Source: CAIMWS01 sp964409245 (GTDB taxonomy: Bacteria > Verrucomicrobiota > Verrucomicrobiia > Limisphaerales > UBA1319). Taken from it: DNA of 64,000 bases. A program made the translations under genes and the position numbers. A model generated the notes under the pieces. That model had not been told where the DNA came from. It was given only the letters and a program-made list of their open reading frames with translations, and ran no database searches. How positions within the stretch are numbered: the stretch's first letter is position 1; every line of letters begins with the position of its first letter. Shown piece by piece: positions 60,602 through 64,000 of the stretch. The stretch is taken from positions 1 through 64,000 of the forward strand of contig CAYPCQ010000035.1 of assembly GCA_964409245.1 (NCBI GenBank), written 5' to 3'.

Positions 60602-61540
60602 TCATGAAACCAGGATGCCAAGCGCCTTGGGCAGGATGCGGAATTGGCTGGCCCCATTCTTAAGCCACTCGCCATCCGCTTCGATCGGCATCGGCCGGCT
60701 CGGCTCCACTTTCACGCTTTTTGCCCGAAAACATTTCACCTTGGGATGCCGCACATAAGTGCCGCTGTAAATGCTCATGGCATTCCAGACGACCTCCCAC
60801 CAGGCCACATTTTCCAGCCAGGCAACGTCAAACCAACCGTCATCAATCGCCGCGGTGGGGCCCACGCGCATGCCGCTTCCAAAAAAGTTCCCATTGCAGA
60901 CAAATATGGAATTCAAGAATACCCGGTGGGGTTGGTCATCTATGCTGACGACTGCCTCGGTATTGCGATTCTCTTTCAGGGCCGCGCATAGCGCCCGCAA
61001 GTAGGCCAGTTTGCCACGGCCGGCCCCGCCTTTCATGGCCATCCACCGGGTTACCGCGCCATCCAAACCCAGGCCGGCGACATTGGCAAAGTACCTTTCG
61101 GCACGGCCATCCCCGGTTTGGTTTGCCATCCAGCCCAAATCAATCACCCTCCTGGCGCCCGTTTTAAGGGCCTCCAACGCCTGCCTGGCCGCCACCATGG
61201 GATCTCGGGCAATTCCCAGCGATCGCGCCAGATCGGAACCTGTTCCGCACGGTATAAAACCCACGGTTGGGATTTCCTGCCCAACCTTGTTGTCCTGAAA
61301 CAGTCCATTAATGGCCTCGTTGATCGTTCCGTCGCCACCCAGGACCAGGAAATGCCGCGAACCCGCCAGCCATGCCTGGTGCGCCAATATTATCCCTTCG
61401 CCGCGGCCCTTGGTGAAGGTGCCCTGGGCCACCACTCCGCCTGCTTGGAGCAAGGCTTCAACCGCCGGCCAAAGCCTGCTTGCCTGGCCTTGTCCCGCCG
61501 CAGGGTTGATGATCACGTGGGCCTTCATTTTGGGGATCAT
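60602..61540 (-). CDS. Diacylglycerol kinase-family lipid kinase
   Basis: 312 residues. DAGK catalytic domain: VIINPAAGQGQA at the N-terminus, the nucleotide-binding GGDGTINEAINGL, and GFIPCGTGSDLARSLGI. The C-terminal domain ends with EADGEWL, a usual mark. YegS/DgkB-like enzymes phosphorylate diacylglycerol or sphingoid bases at the membrane. The start may be ATG 61540 or the ATG four codons later (61528); neither has a good ribosome site. Divergent from the DUF6263-like gene, with about 120 bp between. Confidence 0.87.
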   Translation of the reverse strand: MIPKMKAHVIINPAAGQGQASRLWPAVEALLQAGGVVAQGTFTKGRGEGIILAHQAWLAGSRHFLVLGGDGTINEAINGLFQDNKVGQEIPTVGFIPCGTGSDLARSLGIARDPMVAARQALEALKTGARRVIDLGWMANQTGDGRAERYFANVAGLGLDGAVTRWMAMKGGAGRGKLAYLRALCAALKENRNTEAVVSIDDQPHRVFLNSIFVCNGNFFGSGMRVGPTAAIDDGWFDVAWLENVAWWEVVWNAMSIYSGTYVRHPKVKCFRAKSVKVEPSRPMPIEADGEWLKNGASQFRILPKALGILVS

Positions 61541-61659
61541 TCAGCGTTTTCGGATACGAATCCTACTTTGAAGTGTCCACGCCCCGCAAGGTGAAGTCAC
61601 GGCCTGATTCACATTAGGTTTGCCTTGGCCAGATCAGGGTGTTTAACTCAAGTCCCAAT

Positions 61660-62652
61660 ATGAAGCGTGAATTTAATGGCAAATCTTGCGTGATCCCCCT
61701 GGGCCGCCTGCTTTCAGTTACCATCCTGGCCCTGTGGGCTGTTGGCGCCGCATCCAGCATGTATGCAGCCGATTCTGCCCCCACCGGCCCCATCGATCTG
61801 ACGGCCAAATGGCAGGTGGGCAAACGCTACTTGCAGCGGATGGAAATGGTTCAGACTCAGGAAATTGCCGTGCCTAATCTTTCCCAAAGCATCAAGCAGG
61901 TGGTTTCGCAAAATCAGGATATCGCATTCACCGCCCTCAAGGAATTGGCCGGGGGAGGCAAAGAGTTGGAAATGGAAATCGTCAGCCAGAAGATGGAAGT
62001 CAAAATGGGGGATCAAGCCTTGATGAAGTTCGATTCCACGGCCGACCCCAAGGAAGATGGCAATAATCCCGTCGCCGCCGCTTTTCGCAATATCCTTCGG
62101 ATCAAGGTCAAATTCTTGACGGATGCTTCTGGGGCCATCCAAAAGGTCGAAAATTATAAAGCTTTCCTCGATCAAGCCACCTCCAAAGGCTCGGCCGAAG
62201 TTCAATCCATGCTTAAAAACATGCTCAGCGAGGAAAATATTAAACGCATGGGCCTGGCTGCTCCGGGTTTGCCAGGCAAGCCGGTCCAAGTGGGCGACAC
62301 CTGGCCTTCCCAGGTTGATCTGGATCTAGGTTCCATGGGCAAAATCAACATCAACATGAATTCTGTTTTCAAAGGCTGGGAGGCCAAAGGCAAGGCCCAG
62401 TGTGCCCTCTTGGTACATTCCGGTTCCATCACCAACCAGCCAGGCAAGGACAAGGATTCCATCAAGATGACGGTCGAGAATGGCCATTCATCGGGCAGGA
62501 TTTGGTATGACCCGAGCCTCGGCATGGTCAGCGAAGTGGTGGTTAATCAGGACATGGTCATGAAGATGAACAACCAGAGCCAGAATGCCACCATTCGTCT
62601 CGCCCAGCAGGTTACCACCCGCTTGGTGGAGGTTAAAGACGCCCCCAAATAG
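61660..62652 (+). CDS. Secreted protein of unknown function, DUF6263-like
   Basis: 330 residues from ATG 61660 (MKREFNGKSCVIPLG), preferred to a GTG at 61639. A signal peptide follows (LLSVTILALWAVGAASSMYA). The mature part is a beta-rich, methionine- and lysine-containing domain with periodic strands (KWQVGKRYLQRMEMVQTQEI, KPVQVGDTWPSQVDLDLGSM) and a final stretch SGRIWYDPSLGMVSEVVVNQ typical of the DUF6263/DUF3108-like group that looks similar to outer-membrane lipid-binding barrels. Function unknown. It converges on the AraC gene, 38 bp away. Confidence 0.6.
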   Translation: MKREFNGKSCVIPLGRLLSVTILALWAVGAASSMYAADSAPTGPIDLTAKWQVGKRYLQRMEMVQTQEIAVPNLSQSIKQVVSQNQDIAFTALKELAGGGKELEMEIVSQKMEVKMGDQALMKFDSTADPKEDGNNPVAAAFRNILRIKVKFLTDASGAIQKVENYKAFLDQATSKGSAEVQSMLKNMLSEENIKRMGLAAPGLPGKPVQVGDTWPSQVDLDLGSMGKININMNSVFKGWEAKGKAQCALLVHSGSITNQPGKDKDSIKMTVENGHSSGRIWYDPSLGMVSEVVVNQDMVMKMNNQSQNATIRLAQQVTTRLVEVKDAPK

Positions 62653-62690
62653 GCGAAAAGGAGGGACGGCAGAGGCTGCTCAATCAAGCC

Positions 62691-63578
62691 TCACAGCTTG
62701 GGCAGATGATCCCGGTATTCCGTCGGGGATTGCCCCACCATTTTCCGGAATACCCGGTTGAAATGCGTCAGCGATTGGAAACCCACTTCGTAGGCAATCT
62801 CGCTGATTCGCAAATTCGGATTGATCAGCAAGTTTTTGGCTTTTTCGATCCGCACCCGGGACAGATAATCCGTGAAATTGAAACCGGTGGCTTTCTTGAA
62901 CATCTTGCAGAAGTAAAAGGTGCTGGTGTTCACAGCCTTGGCCACTTCCGCCAGTGACAGGTCATTGGCCTGGTGTTCGCGGATGAATTCTTTTGCCCGG
63001 ACGATCGTGGGTGGTTCGGCGTGCTCCTGCTGCACAATCACCTGGTTGCTCACCTGGGACAAGTGCTGGGCAAAAATATGCAGCATCTTGACCATCGCGT
63101 TGAATTGCGCCGGATTGATGACCCGGGTGTGAAAATAGGCTTCCTCAAAGCGGGTCAGGTTAACCTTTAATCCCCATTCCATGATCTGCTGCGCAACCCG
63201 GGAAAAATCCGTCGGCGAGGGGTTTTTCAGGAAAACCTGCCCGGTTTGGAGAAAGCCGATCAATTCGTTGCCTACCCGCAGGGGAACGGCTGCTTCCGCC
63301 AAGCCCGCAAAACAGCAGACCACCTTGTTGCCATCCAGTGACTTGGCGGCAATTTTTCGCTGCGATTCCAGGCAGGAAGCGCAAGACCGGCTGTTTTGCC
63401 CCATCAGGGCGCAAAAAGGGCTTTGGTTCTTTTTCCCCTGGTGCACTAACTGCCACACCTCCACCGGCCGCAAGGCTAGCGGCAGGCCGGTGGATTGGCT
63501 GAAAGCCTGCTCGTAATCCTGGTAGATCTGCGAGCGTGATAGCTTTTCTATCAGGCTTTTTTTGTTATCCCGTAGCAC
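62691..63578 (-). CDS. AraC-family regulator with PocR sensory domain
   Basis: 295 residues from the GTG at 63578. The frame is open to an ATG at 63677, but that ATG lies inside the ahcY terminator hairpin, so the longer form is rejected. PocR domain (about 10-165): PFCALMGQNSRSCASCLESQ, KVVCCFAGLAEAAVPL and LIGFLQTGQVFL, with its cysteine set complete; it usually senses a small hydrocarbon derivative or metabolite. The HTH_18 domain covers the last ~100 residues: SLAEVAKAVNTSTFYFCKMF and ISEIAYEVGFQSLTHFNRVF. A local transcription activator; targets unknown, though sugar genes here are candidates. Confidence 0.85.
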   Translation of the reverse strand: MLRDNKKSLIEKLSRSQIYQDYEQAFSQSTGLPLALRPVEVWQLVHQGKKNQSPFCALMGQNSRSCASCLESQRKIAAKSLDGNKVVCCFAGLAEAAVPLRVGNELIGFLQTGQVFLKNPSPTDFSRVAQQIMEWGLKVNLTRFEEAYFHTRVINPAQFNAMVKMLHIFAQHLSQVSNQVIVQQEHAEPPTIVRAKEFIREHQANDLSLAEVAKAVNTSTFYFCKMFKKATGFNFTDYLSRVRIEKAKNLLINPNLRISEIAYEVGFQSLTHFNRVFRKMVGQSPTEYRDHLPKL

Positions 63579-63654
63579 AATATTTAATAACCCAAGTGCC
63601 GCCTTTGCGCAAGTTTGGGTGAAGCCGTTTGCCCCCCCTGGGGGATCTCCCTCA

Positions 63655-63686
63655 ACAAAAAAGCGAACGGTTTGCACCGTTCGCTT
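63655..63686 (-). terminator. Rho-independent terminator of ahcY
   Basis: Eleven-base-pair perfect stem AAGCGAACGGT / ACCGTTCGCTT around TTGC at 63661-63686. On the minus strand it is followed by TTTTTT (63662-63657). It lies 18 bp after the ahcY stop. Confidence 0.9.
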
Positions 63687-63704
63687 CCTGGTTCAATCCC
63701 TCAA

Positions 63705-64000
63705 TTAATACCGGTAATGTTCGGGCTTGTACGGGCCTTCCTGCGGCACCCCGATGTACTGCGCCTGTTTGTCCGTCAATTGCGTCAGCTTGACCCCGAT
63801 TTTCTCCAGGTGCAGCCGCGCAACTTCTTCGTCCAGTTTCTTGGGCAGCCGGTAAACACCGGGCTTGTATTCGTTCCGGTTTTTCCACAGGTCCAGCTGG
63901 GCCAGCACCTGGTTGGTGAAGGAGTTGGACATCACAAAACTCGGATGCCCCGTGGCGCAGCCCAGGTTTACCAGCCGGCCTTCGGCCAGCAGGTAAAGGC
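63705..64000 (-). CDS. ahcY: Adenosylhomocysteinase, C-terminal end (cut by window edge)
   Basis: The last ~97 residues are visible and the gene runs off the window. They read LYLLAEGRLVNLGCATGHPS, then FVMSNSFTNQVLAQLDLW, and end at PYKPEHYRY, the nearly invariant tail of S-adenosylhomocysteine hydrolase (the Lys and Tyr reach into the neighbouring subunit's NAD site). It splits S-adenosylhomocysteine into adenosine and homocysteine in the methyl cycle. TAA-type stop region at 63705 is followed by a strong terminator. Confidence 0.97.
   Translation of the reverse strand, partial: LYLLAEGRLVNLGCATGHPSFVMSNSFTNQVLAQLDLWKNRNEYKPGVYRLPKKLDEEVARLHLEKIGVKLTQLTDKQAQYIGVPQEGPYKPEHYRY

Overview
The window reads as a chromosomal scaffold from an uncultivated, Gram-negative member of the Verrucomicrobiota, most likely near Limisphaerales/Pedosphaera. 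This taxon is inferred from gene content: GC-rich DNA, an lpxA gene for lipid A, many large secreted glycoside hydrolases with signal peptides, long Ig/cadherin-like repeat proteins, DUF6288-type and DUF6067-type proteins, and no rRNA or tRNA to anchor it. About forty protein genes are present. The sequence is a scaffold with one 100-N gap (12185-12284), and the first gene is cut at its 5' side.

Layout. 1-9.4 kb: a truncated DUF6067/GH123-like protein, a GH36-like galactosidase-type enzyme, a PDZ+HEAT DUF6288 protein (minus) and a secreted zinc metalloprotease. 9.7-14.8 kb: a giant surface protein with at least nine ~97-residue cadherin/putative-Ig repeats. 14.9-18.6 kb (minus): a compact housekeeping operon lpdA - DEDDy exonuclease - lpxA - glpG. 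18.7-32 kb: a GH106-like glycosidase divergent from a haem-motif/terpenoid-cyclase-fold protein; a highly structured RNA with terminator in front of a mosaic LamG protein; then (minus) a NahK-like sugar kinase, a DPP4-like peptidase fused to an HExxH domain, and the remnant of an L-serine dehydratase gene; then a GH5-GH172 fusion. 32-39.4 kb: an enolase-superfamily sugar-acid dehydratase, converging on a five-gene minus-strand operon made of a secreted ADP-ribosylglycohydrolase-family protein and a ribose-type ABC importer plus ribokinase.

39.8-54.8 kb: a SWIM-SNF2 helicase and a small conserved gene; a GH127 enzyme with carbohydrate-binding and PKD modules; a two-gene cassette encoding a MamK-family bacterial actin and a small helical protein with a tethered C-terminal motif; a GH31 enzyme; a gene interrupted by an in-frame TAG; and an MBOAT O-acyltransferase with an SGNH-like partner. 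55-58.2 kb: three ATGA-overlapping genes for a 2-hydroxyacyl-CoA dehydratase/benzoyl-CoA-reductase-like iron-sulfur system with its ATP-dependent activator. 58.3-64 kb: a cytoplasmic GH88 unsaturated uronyl hydrolase, an SDR reductase, a diacylglycerol-kinase-like lipid kinase, a DUF6263-like secreted protein, an AraC regulator with a PocR sensory domain, and the 3' end of ahcY with a clear terminator.

Together the genes describe a polysaccharide degrader: secreted hydrolases (GH5, GH31, GH36, GH106-like, GH127, GH172) release sugars, an importer and cytoplasmic kinases, GH88 and an enolase-family dehydratase use them. The most unusual parts are the MamK-like actin pair, the structured RNA before the mosaic LamG gene, and the radical-type iron-sulfur enzyme operon.
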